NCBI GenBank assembly: GCA_963971405.1
Contig: OZ020487.1
Location: forward strand, 42,505,039 to 42,569,038
Reading direction: 5' to 3'
From: Psococerastis gibbosa
Taxonomy: Eukaryota; Arthropoda; Insecta; Psocodea; Psocidae
Length of the DNA: 64,000 nucleotides
Shown here: piece after piece, positions 21,413-31,021 of the stretch
How the letters are laid out: each line of letters opens with the position of its first letter
Position numbering within the stretch: position 1 is the first letter of the stretch
Translations under genes and position numbers: made by a program
Notes under the pieces: generated by a model
Told to the model about the DNA's origin: nothing
What the model saw: only the letters and a program-made list of their open reading frames with translations
The model's database searches: none

Positions 21413-21530
21413 CTGAAATAAAAATCAAAGTTTTTTAATGTAATAGAGTTGTTAATAAAAAATTTTTAAATTGGTAAAGGTGTAATGGTGTAATACTATT
21501 TAAGAAATGGTTAGTTGAACTTTCAGTGTC

Positions 21531-21667
21531 TGCTGTGTTAATAGTCATTGCAGGCTTGGGCCTCATACTCCTCGAACAATTAGGGCGGAGCCCATTGTCA
21601 GGGGGAGGAGGCTGGGGGGGATTAGACGACCATGAGACCCGTGCCTCTAATGACTATTAACACAGCA
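21531..21667. mobile_element. MITE family R
   Basis: Ends TGCTGTGTTAATAGTCATT and its complement at 21649-21667. 137 bp with a G-rich centre. Partial copies at 25466-25535 and 53752-53772 (right end). Confidence 0.7.
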
Positions 21668-21904
21668 GGTAATATAAGCCCAACTAACTGTTTAAAACAT
21701 TTTTTTAAATGTTGAAATGGATTCTACTAAAAAATTTACAATAGGTAATATCCAAAGATTTATTGCTTATTAAAAAAACACACCGATACATTCATAGGAT
21801 ACTACCGGACCACGATATAGGATGACTTTTGGAAAACATCAAACTTATACATCAAATAAACTCGTTGTTCCAAATGTCATCCTATCGTAATACATGCATA
21901 ATTT

Positions 21905-22449
21905 ATAACATTTTGAACGGGGGGTGGTTTTAGGCTCAGGGGGTCATAAATTGAATATTTTCAAATAAATTTTCCGGAAGTGGAACATTGGTCACCGTCT
22001 CAATAGGAAGATGGAATCTCCCTAAAATTCACAATGTCTTACAAAGTTAAAAAAAATTATGAATTTCTTCTTCTTCTTCTTCTTCTTCGGCCGGTACTCC
22101 CCTGCGCCGAAGGAATATATTTATAAATTAACAATTATACCCTTATAATACAAATAACCTGTGGGCCCCCAAGTTAATCAATAATATAATAATATAATAT
22201 ATAATTAATAATAATAATAATTCGTGTATTTTCTTTAAAAATCATGTTTAACATTTCTACATCAGAAATTGTAGGCCCCCTTAACCATAGGTGCGCGGGG
22301 TACCTACTAAATGAAATGAAACGATATTAATAAGATAGTATAAGTCGCACACGGGCCCTTGCCTTGCGATATGGACTTAAGAAAACGCTGTAACATGGCA
22401 TTATTGTATTGTATAAGCATATTATATTCTCTCTCTTAAGGTTACAATC
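21905..22449. repeat. LINE 3' scrap and microsatellites
   Basis: 21917-22022 repeats the flanks of the LINE at 1740-2130 (ggtggttttaggctcaggg; ggtcaccgtctcaatag) with no coding part. 22067-22088 is (CTT)n. 22175-22222 is AT/ATA-rich. 22205-22310 (aattgtaggcccccttaacc) recurs at 60190-60260. Confidence 0.5.
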
Positions 22450-22770
22450 TTAGCGATTGGTTGGCAGAAACTCCCTGCATATCGTCCTCCAGTTTACTCG
22501 GTCCTCGATCTTCCTCTTCAGTTCTTGATATGATATTGCTCCTGCGTCTTCTTTTACTTGATCCATGAATTCCTTCTTCGGCCGTCCTCTTCGGTTATTT
22601 CCCTCTACTGTGCCCTCGATAATAGTGCGTACCAGATTTTCGTGCCTTAGCAAATGCCCCATCCATTTCGCTCTCCTGATTCGTATCTGGGCTACTAACT
22701 GTCTTTCTTCTCCGATAGCGTCTAGCACTCTTTCATTTGTCACGTGGTCCCTCCAGCTGATCCGTAGCAT
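22450..22770 (-). mobile_element. LINE remnant, C-terminal tail of ORF2
   Basis: 106 codons open: ISWRDHVTNERVLDAIGEER, then RAKWMGHLLRHENLVRTIIE, RRGRPKKEFMDQVKED and WRTICREFLP. This is the classic ORF2 tail of RTE/L1-like elements. 5'-truncated, and uninterrupted in the retained part, so a fairly recent insertion in the dpr intron. Confidence 0.8.
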
Positions 22771-22797
22771 CCTATTATTATTATCCTATTATATTAC

Positions 22798-23551
22798 ATT
22801 ATATTATATTATTATTATCTTTATATTAGAAGAGCTTTAGCCCCAAAGGACTACTTTACCAGCTAACCTATTTTGGCTTACAAATTATTATACAAATTAA
22901 TTTAAGCATTTTTTCATGAAAAAAAAAAAATAATAATAAAATAAAGTGAGAAAATAATAATACAACAAATCAGGCACTCATTCATTCACTCTCACACTTC
23001 ACTCCCCAGAATCTGATGGCAGTCTATTATGTGTAGGTACTCCATAAAATGGAGATGCAAAACAAAAATTGAGCCGAAAAAATGTAACCCACAATCAGTG
23101 AAGGAAAATAAATAAAGAAAACAAAAGATTATGATATGACAGTTGGCAGTGCGGAAAATGGTTTTCAGCGGCTGAAAAACTCCCCCTAGCTAATTACAAC
23201 TTCTTACAAGCTGGCTGGTACCGTTTAAGCGATTTACAACAAAAACTTTGGAGCTACCTCTCGTTAAATTTTAATGAACGACCAACTTTCATGTTTTCGA
23301 GATTAATGAAAAACCACGGCGGGCCGCGTATAGTTGGGAGGATTAGTGAAAACAGCCCGAGGGAGTGTTCCACAGCGCTTTTCTTTTCATTATCCGCAGC
23401 ATTTAGTTATTGTAGGTCGTGAAATTTCCATTGTTCGCGGGGGTTGCCTTAAATTTACTACAGTCTGGCCTTTGGCATGTACGCTATTTACATTGATGGG
23501 TTCGGTACCTATCTATTGTTATTATATTTTGATGGGATAATATATGGAAGG
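22798..23551. other. LINE-type 3' end, then nothing recognised
   Basis: 22798-22930 (atctttatattagaagagct; gctaacctattttggcttac) matches the 3' ends at 16618 and 17815. The rest, to 23551, has no recognised gene. Confidence 0.4.
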
Positions 23552-24070
23552 TGTTACGCCCCAGGCCTAACACAAGAGCATTCGCCCCTCTGGGCCTAGG
23601 CTCATGGCTGAGGACATACGACAAGCCTCTGTTGTGTTAATGTTATATCGTTCGTCACGTATGTCCTTAGTCATAATGTATAAAACACAAACCTCGGGTT
23701 TGAAGACGAGAGAGAACTGATTCACCATGTGAACTGATACACTGTAGGAGTAGTCTCCTTACGATGAATGAGTAAGTACGTTATCATGTAGTTCCTAAGT
23801 AACTAAGCCCCCCCCCCCAGTCATTATGTTGTCCCATGTCCCTGAAGTGCTTAAGTTGTCCCTAAGTTATTATGTTGTTGTTATGTTAAGTTATGTTATG
23901 TTAATTGTTACGTTCATTATAAGTTATTTGTACCATCTTATATGCTTACATGCAATTTCCCCTCTCATAAGTCCACTGACTATATATTCTAATCTATAGA
24001 AGGTCCCAATGAGTGATATTCGGAGCGGGACAGACGGAACAGTCCAGCTAGTAGTGAATCGTACCGTGAA
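23552..24070 (+). mobile_element. possible LTR-type sequence
   Basis: Starts TGTTACGCCCCAGGCC, a common LTR start, and has a TATA-like tataaaacac at about 23681. I could not find the matching 3' end, a target duplication or a primer-binding site, so this is weak. Confidence 0.25.
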
Positions 24071-24160
24071 TGGTGGTGAATCGGGTCATGGTGGTAAATA
24101 GGGCCATGGTGGTGAATCGGGCCATGGTGGTGAATAGGGTCATGGTGGTTAATAGGGTCA
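24071..24160. repeat. 18-bp minisatellite, five units
   Basis: Five exact-length units of tggtggtgaatcgggtca with one to three substitutions each. In one plus-strand frame the unit is open as VVNRVM, but there is no surrounding reading frame. Confidence 0.9.
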
Positions 24161-24729
24161 AACTGCGGCGTGCGAGGGTAGGACTGTAGGAGGCTGTGGT
24201 GACTGTGTTCCTATCTATGTAGTATTGTTTTCTTGAGAGCTCAATTGTATCTAGTATATTCTTTAAAGGCTATGGTGTTACTCGTATAAATGATAGCGTA
24301 GGCACATCAAACTTCAATGTATTGGCGGATCTAGCTTTGGTGAGGCCACAGGCAGATAATATTTTATATGCGGACTAAATCGTGATGTTATCGTTGCGAC
24401 GAATTTTACTTACTAAACCGGACCCGGGAGGTTGATAGCTAGCATAACATTGGCCTTGCCCCCCCCCCCTCAGAAATATTAATTAGATATGTGTATATGG
24501 TACTGCTTACATACATTAGTATACCTATATATCTATCTAATACAGAATTTAAATGAATGAAAATTAGAAGTGAAATAAAAAAATGGTCTTCATTGAAAAG
24601 TTCATTTTCCCCTTCAAATAGGCTTGACATTAATCATGAAACAAATCCCTCATTTCCCTTTCCGATTATGCAATAAAAGATAAGTAGGCTAATACATAAA
24701 AGAATAGACAAATAAAATCAGGTATTTTT

Positions 24730-24745
24730 AATGATAATTTATTAG
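24730..24745 (-). promoter_or_regulatory. polyadenylation signal AATAAA
   Basis: Minus strand reads AACTAATAAATTATC: the stop codon TAA is immediately followed by TAA and contains an overlapping AATAAA hexamer. It fits the 3' end of the candidate nested gene. Confidence 0.4.
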
Positions 24746-25133
24746 TTTTTATACAAAAATGCTATTGCTTGTATTAAACAACAGAAGTTTAAGCCAATGA
24801 CAGAAAAATTCACATTTTTTCCTGCATTTTTGCGTGAAACAGGTCTCAACGTATCTCGCATGAGTCTGGTCTCAAAAAATGTTCTTCTTACTTTGAAAGA
24901 CCCACAAGATCCTTCAAAAACAGCGCCATTTATGGCATCCAACATTACTGAAGCAATCTCAGTAGTGAATTTTGAACAGTGTAGATCGACGGCCAATCGG
25001 TAGCATGTAGCGATATTTCTGTAATTCGAGCAGAGTTTTCCGGGGAGAGTGAGGTTGTTCCAATAATTCGTGGAGTTGCAAAGTTTGCCAAATTTTATTT
25101 TTCTTATACAGTCACTAACATGAGGAAAAACGT
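24742..25133 (-). CDS. candidate secreted Cys-rich protein, exon 2 (nested in dpr intron)
   Basis: Open without interruption from upstream of 25133 to a TAA at 24742-24744. With the acceptor ctgcaag at 25134, its first two bases complete the codon left by exon 1 (G/AC, Asp). Encoded: VFPHVSDCIRKIKFGKLC, two sequons (NST, NLT), KLCSNYRNIATC, LAVDLHC, GSCGSF, and a hydrophobic end FSVIGLNFCCLIQAIAFLY. There are eight Cys in this exon. A canonical AATAAA overlaps the stop (24736-24741 region). The acceptor has a poor pyrimidine tract, and the frame stays open another ~17 codons upstream, so the exon start is uncertain. A possible internal donor (CAAA/GTAAGA, about 24891) could shorten it. I do not recognise the family. 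Confidence 0.45.
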
Positions 25134-25298
25134 CTTGCAGTGTACCCCTTAAAACGTTCGGAAAATTTGAGCAATTTTGAAAAATTTACAAGAAATTAAT
25201 GGAGAAATACTACTTAGTTGGACAGATGTAGCCTGAATTTCATAAATTTGACCATCGGTGGACGGGGTCTCTTATTCAAACCCAGGTAACATAAGAAC

Positions 25299-25453
25299 CG
25301 TGGACGGATACAGGGGGGGGGGTAGCTGCCCCCAAAATTTGGTAAATCTATTGTTAATTAATTTATTACGCTCTGATTTAATCGATCTTACATATGTTGT
25401 TCCTATTTTGACCCACAACTACCCCCCCCCCAAATGACCTGGATCCGTCCCTG
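25299..25453. mobile_element. hAT-type MITE with G/C-run ends
   Basis: Ends CGTGGACGGATACAGG and CCTGGATCCGTCCCTG; flanks ATAAGAAC (25291-25298) and AAAAGAAC (25454-25461) match at 7 of 8 positions. The G10 and C9 runs are part of the inverted repeat. It lies in the intron of the candidate nested gene. Confidence 0.75.
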
Positions 25454-25542
25454 AAAAGAACTCTGTCATGCGGTCTGCCCTAATTGTTCGATGACTATGA
25501 GGCCCATACATCTCATTACTATTAATACAGCAGGCAATGTAA

Positions 25543-26089
25543 TGTTTGTTTTTCTAACGCCTGCTTTCAGCATATCTGTTTTTAAGGAACCCTGTCAGCC
25601 TGCAGCCTAATCGAGGTGATTATAATACCGGGGTTAAATAAATACCCTAGGATTATAATTGTAAAAAAACAAATTTTGAATAGCACTTTCCATTATAAAA
25701 TTATCTTGTTAACATTTTTAATACCAGGGGATTAAATAAATACCGGTGTTATAATCGCCTCGATCAGGCTGCTGGTGGGGAGAGTAAGTCTGTTTATTAA
25801 CTTGAGGCACCCTAAGGCCAGGCTCCTTCACCTCGGGGAGAAGGGGAGTTAACTGACAGGGTGGACCTCCTGATTATAGTGGATTCCGAACCACTAGGGG
25901 AACATAGTAAAGTCACACGATTAATTCAGAGGTGACCAGGACTCGCCGCGCACGCAGACTGACTGATATAGTCTCTGCGCGATATCATGTCCCACCATGT
26001 TCCCCTGCCAACGCTGTGCACACTACCAAATTTGCCGCAGTTTGAAACACGATCTGCTCTCGTGGATTCAACTTGGTAAGGCCATTGGC
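25543..26089 (-). mobile_element. SINE family C, interrupted by MITE K
   Basis: Minus strand: GCCAATGGCCTTACCAAG start at 26089, through gtcctggtcacctctgaatt, to a short T/G-rich end at 25543. A possible 6-bp duplication ATGTAA flanks it (25537-25542, 26090-26095). A 171-bp MITE splits it at 25602-25772. Confidence 0.75.
25602..25772. mobile_element. MITE family K inside SINE C
   Basis: 171 bp, ends GCAGCCTAATCGAGG and CCTCGATCAGGCTGC. Occupies the same site in the SINE as the element adjoining the SINE fragment at 5212-5316. Confidence 0.78.
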
Positions 26090-26147
26090 ATGTAAGTCCA
26101 ACTAACCCTTTGTTAAATAGTATTACTTCATTGCCATTAACCTTTAC

Positions 26148-26490
26148 CAGTAGATTGCATAATAGTTTTTGTGTATACCTCCTCATTGCTAGCAGCTACT
26201 AACCTTCTAATTTCGTTTGGACTTGGACAAACAAGCTCATGAATTCTTAGTATTCCTGACATCAGCATCTCATCCAGTGTTAATGATGGTGTAACAATCG
26301 AGCAATTATTGTTGTTATAATCAATAATATTGTTGCATTTTTGCTGAGCAAAAACAAGCAAAATTTCTTCTGGCCGAGACAGCTGCATACGGCTCAAATT
26401 AAGTTGGATTTCGTGTTTGTCACAAGTCTTGTTACAAAGAATAGATTTTAGAAGATTTATTGAAAATATTGCTATCAAAATCGTTTTCAT
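26148..26490 (-). CDS. candidate secreted Cys-rich protein, exon 1 with signal peptide
   Basis: ATG at 26490-26488. Residues 1-19 (MKTILIAIFSINLLKSILC) form a good signal peptide, with likely cleavage around residue 19. Mature part: NKTCDKHEIQLNLSRMQLS, Cys at 23, 52, 63 and 88, sequons at 20 and 31. The frame is open to a donor ACTG/GTAAAG at 26147, ending in phase 1 after 114 codons. The following intron (1.0 kb) contains SINE C with its MITE, a hAT MITE and a MITE-R piece. Joined to 25133-24742 the product would be 244 residues with about 13 Cys, five sequons and a hydrophobic tail that may be a lipid-anchor signal or membrane segment. It lies on the same strand as dpr, inside the dpr intron. 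A lone unspliced chance frame is the main alternative. Confidence 0.45.
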
Positions 26491-26605
26491 TTTTCGGGGT
26501 TGTTATTTTGAGTGTTTCAGAGTGTTTCGAAACTATGCAGTTGCTGACAAATATATAATGTGCAATTGTACAATAGAGTTGTTGGGAAATTCAATTGGGA
26601 TGCTA

Positions 26606-26925
26606 TGCATTAGGGCTCTATATTAGACAGGTATCCGCCATATTGTATCCATTATAAGTCTGGTGTATAAGCCAAGCATTGGGTGTTTACCTAGTTATTT
26701 TTAGAAATTTATCGTTGTTTATTTATTGTTATTTAAAATACGTGCTACCAATTAGGGAAGTGTTTAATAAAAAATTACTAAAACGTGAATTAGATTTTTT
26801 TCAATATTTTTCAATATTTTACTTTTCTTACAATACTTACCATATAGGAAATATGGGATACAACATGGCGGATGACAATACCCGGGTATATAGTGCCTTA
26901 CTATGCATACGGGTCAAAGTAAAAT
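26606..26925. mobile_element. element P, copy without SINE
   Basis: Inverted ends GGGCTCTATATTAGACAGGT (left) and the complement of tggcggatgacaatacccgg (right). Shares its interior with the 2603 copy in reverse, and at about 26850 carries the intact site that the SINE occupies at 2648. Confidence 0.65.
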
Positions 26926-26996
26926 ACACAGTATGTCATTACTAAAGGCTCGAACAAACATTGTGTGCTCCTTATGCTTTGCTTATGTAGTAGAAT

Positions 26997-27206
26997 GGCC
27001 ACGGTGGGGGCCCATAGAACAGGGGACCTCCTGATTATAGTGGATTCCGAACCACTTGGGAAACACAGTGAAGTCACACGATTAGTTCGGAGGTGACCAG
27101 GACAAGTCCTACCATGTTTCCCTACCGGCACTGTGCACACTACCAAGTTATCTGCATCTTTGAACCTGCTCTGGTCCGTTGGATTCAACTTGGTAAGGCG
27201 GCCGGC
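26997..27206 (-). mobile_element. SINE family C, 210-bp subfamily C2
   Basis: Minus strand starts GCCGGCCGCCTTACCAAG, has atccactataatcaggagg and ends caccgtggcc. Exactly the same boundaries and length as 61383-61592. It lacks the (AAC)n tail of the long form. Confidence 0.7.
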
Positions 27207-28638
27207 TAATGCTTATGTAACTTAAGGATAAAGTTTATCCGACAAACAATATTGTTTACAAGCATGTAACGTCGCTATGAAACAACTCTTTTGAGCAGTC
27301 ACATTGCAAAACGCGCCTTCTCCAGTTTTTTTCATTTTTCAGGAGAGTTTCCCTCCCTTCCAATAATGTTTTGAATACAACAGTGCCTGCCCTGCCCTAT
27401 CGGTTATTTGGTTGTGGGATCACGTGGGGCCAGAATGGGCATCACACCTATTGGCTGCTTGGAGTAGGCACATCCAGGACACATAGAGGAGATGAGTTGC
27501 GCTGTGATTCACGATGTTTATATTTTATTTACAATATTTAATAAAGTTTGAAGTCCGTTCAGGTTATGAGGAGAAGTGCTAGAGCATTCGTAACGGGTAG
27601 TGTTTCACATGGCTAGGTTGTTAGCTTTGCGCATGACCTTCTGAGCGGTTGCACCTTAAGAGCTCTCTAGATAGCTCCCTGATTCTATAAGAGTAGGTCC
27701 CTCCTGGTCCTCCTCTTCTTGCAATGCAGCAAGTTAGTTGGGTCATGTTCTTCTGCCTCCTCTATCGCTGGAATGTTTCCAGGCATTCTCTTCCGCCTTT
27801 GGAGCCATCGACACAACCCTTCCGGTTTTGGTCCGCCCCTGGTATTTTATTTCCCAGGCACCCATTTGGGACGTGCCACGCGTTCCCCTATCTACCACCT
27901 GGGGAGGCGGGTGGTAGGAGACCGGAAACTCCCCCTCATTCAAGTTTTGCTACAACGCAACGGTCTTAGTGTGTACAACTCTGGCAGAGGATTAGAATGG
28001 CATATTTTTAGATCAATTTTGATAACAAGGGGATAAGGCACGTTTTGCTATGGGGCTACTCAGTACAGTAAACCGACAGTAATAAATTTAACCTTACAAA
28101 GGCTTCTGTTGCGTTTCGTGTGGCGTCGCCCAGCCGCTGATGGGGTCTGAGACTGTTCGCTTTTCTCAAAGGAATGCAGGTCTCCACATATCGGCTTAGT
28201 TTGAACTTCAATTATTCCAGTTCATAATTCAGTTCTCTGTTTTTAATTCCTTGGGCAATTGTGAACTCCACGGGCGCCCGTCTCGTCTACTCCAAGGAGT
28301 CTTCGGTAAGCTTTTTCGCCCCCCCCCCCCTAGTTAGCTAGGCACAACTACTATAGGCCTTAATTCAGTTCTCTGTTCTTCACTGTATAGGTAGATTCAC
28401 TGAGACGGCAAGAGGTGGAATCCTTATTTGAAATAGTGGACTAGAATGTGTTTACGAGATCTGTTATTAATATGTAAGTGTAGCTTAATAAGTTAGTTAA
28501 AGTATGTCTGATTGAATTTTTTTCTCTTTTATTTAGTTTCAGGACAGGGTAAATTGTTATAGGTCTTCTTGTGGGCCGGACAATTATTGTGTCTAAATTG
28601 TTTCTATTTTATACTCATTCATTCATTCATTCACTTAC
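27207..28638. other. no gene recognised
   Basis: Intronic to dpr. GC-richer stretch at 27700-27990 with short overlapping frames on both strands that I cannot assign. C13 run at 28318-28330. A (TCAT)n at 28617-28633 lies just past the dpr donor. Confidence 0.4.
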
Positions 28639-28849
28639 CAACAACATTTAGAGTAATAAAAGTGCTCATTTTGGGTTCTGTCGAGACCTGGCACTCGTAC
28701 TGGCCAGCGTCCCGCGCCTGCACATACTTGACCTGCAGCGTCCACGTGTCTGTGGACTCGACCAGAAAAGCCTGGAAACGCTCGTCAGCGATGAACGTAT
28801 ACCTGTCTACGGTCAGGATGTGGGCGTCTCTTCGCCGGATCCACGAAAC
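28639..28849 (-). CDS. Dpr-family protein, Ig1 second-half exon
   Basis: 211 bp. Acceptor ttccattacag/GTT at 28850, phase 0; donor G/GTAAGT at 28638, phase 1. Encodes VSWIRRRDAHILTVDRYTF, the core Trp of Ig1, then DERFQAFLVESTDTWTLQV and DAGQYECQVSTEP, with the second Ig1 Cys. In Drosophila dpr genes the Ig1 domain is likewise divided just before VSWIR (established knowledge). Joins 31022-31194 upstream (…LGNKS-VSWIRR) and 21412-21110 downstream. Four decayed partial copies lie immediately upstream. Confidence 0.94.
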
Positions 28850-28894
28850 CTGTAATGGAAATGTGTATGCTGTAGCATGTAATGACAGCAACAA

Positions 28895-28992
28895 CCACGT
28901 TCAGAGCAGGAACGCCTGGAATACTCGTCAGCGATGAACGTGTGCCTGTCTAAGTTCAGGATGTGTGCGTCTCATCACCGGATCCACGAAAC
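28895..28992 (-). pseudogene. decayed copy 2 of the dpr Ig1 second-half exon
   Basis: On the minus strand the acceptor position reads ttacatG instead of ttacagG, so the splice site is destroyed. Next, TTTCGTGGATCCGGTGATGA carries a stop in place of Arg. It then follows the exon (catcctgaacttagacagg; ttcatcgctgacgag) before fading out. Its acceptor site is 143 bp from that of the functional exon. Confidence 0.8.
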
Positions 28993-29035
28993 ATGTAATG
29001 AAAATGTTTATACTGTAGTATGCATTGGCAGAAAC

Positions 29036-29160
29036 ATCCACGTGTCCGAGGATACTACCAGGAACGTCTGAAATCGCTCTTCAGCGATGCTTGTGTACTT
29101 GTCGACGGTCGGGATGTCGGCCACAGACGCCTTTTCGCCACTTCGCTGGAGCCATGATAC
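29036..29160 (-). pseudogene. decayed copy 3 of the dpr Ig1 second-half exon, acceptor kept
   Basis: Acceptor gctgcag/GTA intact. Open for about 48 codons: VSWLQRSGEKASVADIPTV, then DKYTSIAEERFQTFLV and VSSDTW, followed by non-homologous residues and TAA. Compared with the functional exon it has a five-residue insertion after VSW and lacks everything after DTW, including the second Cys. Spliced in, it would truncate the Ig fold. Confidence 0.75.
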
Positions 29161-29224
29161 CTGCAGCAACATGTGTAAACACTGTATTCAATACCGTACA
29201 CACGCTTGTCCTTGAACAACGATG

Positions 29225-29322
29225 TTCCTTGGATTTTGCCAGGAACGCTTGCTTGGAAACGCTCGTCAACGATGAGCGTCTGCCATTAGGAGGCGGGCGT
29301 CTCTTCGCGGGATCCACAAAAC
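29225..29322 (-). pseudogene. decayed copy 4 of the dpr Ig1 second-half exon
   Basis: Acceptor tttttattgcag/GTT intact. Reads VLWIPRRDARLLMADAHR and then a stop caused by a small deletion. DNA similarity resumes as gacgagcgtttccaagc. Confidence 0.78.
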
Positions 29323-29354
29323 CTGCAATAAAAATGTGCATAGTGTATGTTGTA

Positions 29355-29452
29355 ATGCCCTGCAGCGTCCACTTGGACTCAACCAAGAACGCGGAACGCC
29401 TGGAAACGCTCGTCAACGATGAAAACGTACCTGCTTACCTCGTCAGGATGTG
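29355..29452 (-). pseudogene. decayed copy 5 of the dpr Ig1 second-half exon (middle part)
   Basis: Minus strand ccacatcctgacgagg through gacgagcgtttccaggcg to aagtggacgctgcaggg matches the middle of the functional exon. The VSWIR start is absent and frame is lost. Confidence 0.75.
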
Positions 29453-29584
29453 GTCAGAGAGGGAATTGAACCCACCCTATTTCCCTTCACGGGATACGTG
29501 TTATCATCTACACTGTACACCATCCCACCAGTTTTCCCTTATCTGCTTGTTAAGATATGAAGTTCCTTACATCTTTGCTTTACT

Positions 29585-29755
29585 TTTTTTGAAAAAAGAT
29601 TAATTGCATACAAACAATTCAATGAATGTATCCGATTGTCCTCTTCAGTCGCCTCACTAAGTTACCTAATAGGCACTTGTGTCGAGTTACGACACGTCTC
29701 CGATCGCATGGCGTGTAGAGACTCGCACTAGTACAAGCACGCTACCACCTGGCCA
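29585..29755 (-). mobile_element. SINE family H
   Basis: Minus strand: ggccaggtggtagcgtgctt (A-box-like), gtctctacacgccatgcgatc, gaggacaatcggatacattc, then an A-rich end. Colinear with 45778-45955. Confidence 0.65.
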
Positions 29756-30279
29756 ATTTAATCTATTATAGTAGTGAAACAATGGAACTATATAAAATTA
29801 GTGCCTACGGCCTTTTCCATTTATATCATGGCAGTAACAAGCTATTGAAATGAGAGAATTAACTTTATAGATACAGCTATTCTCCTTCACTGCTAACATA
29901 ACAATGGCCTTCAGCTAGAAGAGTTCCAGCAAAAACATTTTGAACCAATGGGAAAATTAAATTTTAATTGGATAGTGGAACTGTCAAAACAATGCGCAGT
30001 CGGTAGATTGTTATCCACCCTCCATTCAACTTTTTTTTTATCTCGCATGCAAATGCAGATAGGTTTTGAGCTACTATAGATGTAATATCCAATTAAAGAT
30101 GGCTGCCACAGTCCCGCTAACTGGCGGATTTCCTATGATAGAGGGAATCCAAAAGATTATAAATCCTTTTGTGTGTTTATCCTTTTCCAGCATACCGTAT
30201 CTCAAAAGAACGTAGCTGTAGTACTGTCTCCATTTGAAGCGAGTTAGGTAACATAGGAAAAAAACTAGTTTCCGAACTT

Positions 30280-30400
30280 GGTAAAGTGTTATAGCTTACG
30301 CCTGTCACATTGTGTCTATCAGCTTGTCCATTATCGCTTGTTTCCGGTGTGGGTTGACATCGAGGACGTACAAGTTTGCCAATGGCCAAAAAATCATAAG
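30280..30400. repeat. dispersed repeat family Q
   Basis: Contains cagcttgtccattatcgctt and ggttgacatcgaggacgta. Also at 48685-48760 and, in part, 10890-10985. Class unknown. Confidence 0.5.
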
Positions 30401-30429
30401 GCAATAATGTAAATAAGGTACCGAAAATC

Positions 30430-30585
30430 TATGGGGTCTGATAAATAAATAAATAAATAAATAAGGACTCTGTGTTCTATTACTAAACCAACCTAGCGGA
30501 GTTAGGGCTATATAAAGCCCTCTCTTACACTCAACTAGGAAGGCCCGGAACCGCCTGCTTTACATGCTTTACATGAAGCAGTAGA
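30430..30585 (-). mobile_element. SINE family B, 3' part
   Basis: Minus strand: catgtaaagcaggcgg, agtgtaagagagggctt, taactccgctaggttg, then a (TTTA)n/(AAAT)n tail at 30446-30466. Confidence 0.7.
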
Positions 30586-30720
30586 AACCGGGATGAGCTG
30601 ATGGTTGCGGAGCCGTGGTCGATATGAAAGCGTACTTCCAAGCGTTTCCTCAATATCTGTGGCAAGCGTCTTCAGTGGCATTGCGTAGACTTCTAAGACT
30701 GTCGACGGCAACACTGCTTC
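30586..30720 (+). repeat. family G fragment
   Basis: gagccgtggtcgatatgaaa and gcgtcttcagtggcattgc match one arm of the inverted repeat at 46765-47216. Confidence 0.6.
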
Positions 30721-30828
30721 ATCAAATAACTCCGGTCGTGTAAGTACTAATATAACATGATGTTTAAACAGTGTATAATCCTTCTGTTCTTATAACTGGC
30801 TCAATTACATAGTAAAATTACCGATTTG

Positions 30829-30930
30829 TTGCCCAATCGTTTAACTTTACATGGAAGATAGGCGTGGGTGTCCAACTGTGTGGTAATATTTGTAGCAGTA
30901 CTGGAGTCAAAGTAAGGCCCATTGTATTAG
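30829..30930 (-). pseudogene. partial duplicate of the dpr Ig1 first-half exon
   Basis: Second copy of the 3' part of the exon at 31022-31194. Still open as GPYFDSSTATNITTQLDTHA, then YLPCKVKRLGNKS. Its donor is weakened (G/GTAATT instead of G/GTAAGT), and the 5' third with the acceptor is missing, with a TAA just upstream. About 190 bp (exon end plus intron start) is duplicated in tandem, 194 bp apart. Differences from the active exon include Gly to Asp and Gln to Arg. Confidence 0.85.
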
Positions 30931-31021
30931 TACTCGTATAGAATAATGTATAAACATTATATATATAATCCTTCTGTTCCTTTAACTCAATTCCTTTGAC
31001 TCAATTAAATTGTAAACTTAC

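Noticed and set aside
24797-25003. 68-codon plus-strand frame
   Set aside because: Antisense shadow of exon 2 of the nested candidate gene.
29025-29603. 192-codon plus-strand open frame
   Set aside because: It is the antisense shadow of the decayed dpr exon copies, which explain the sequence better.
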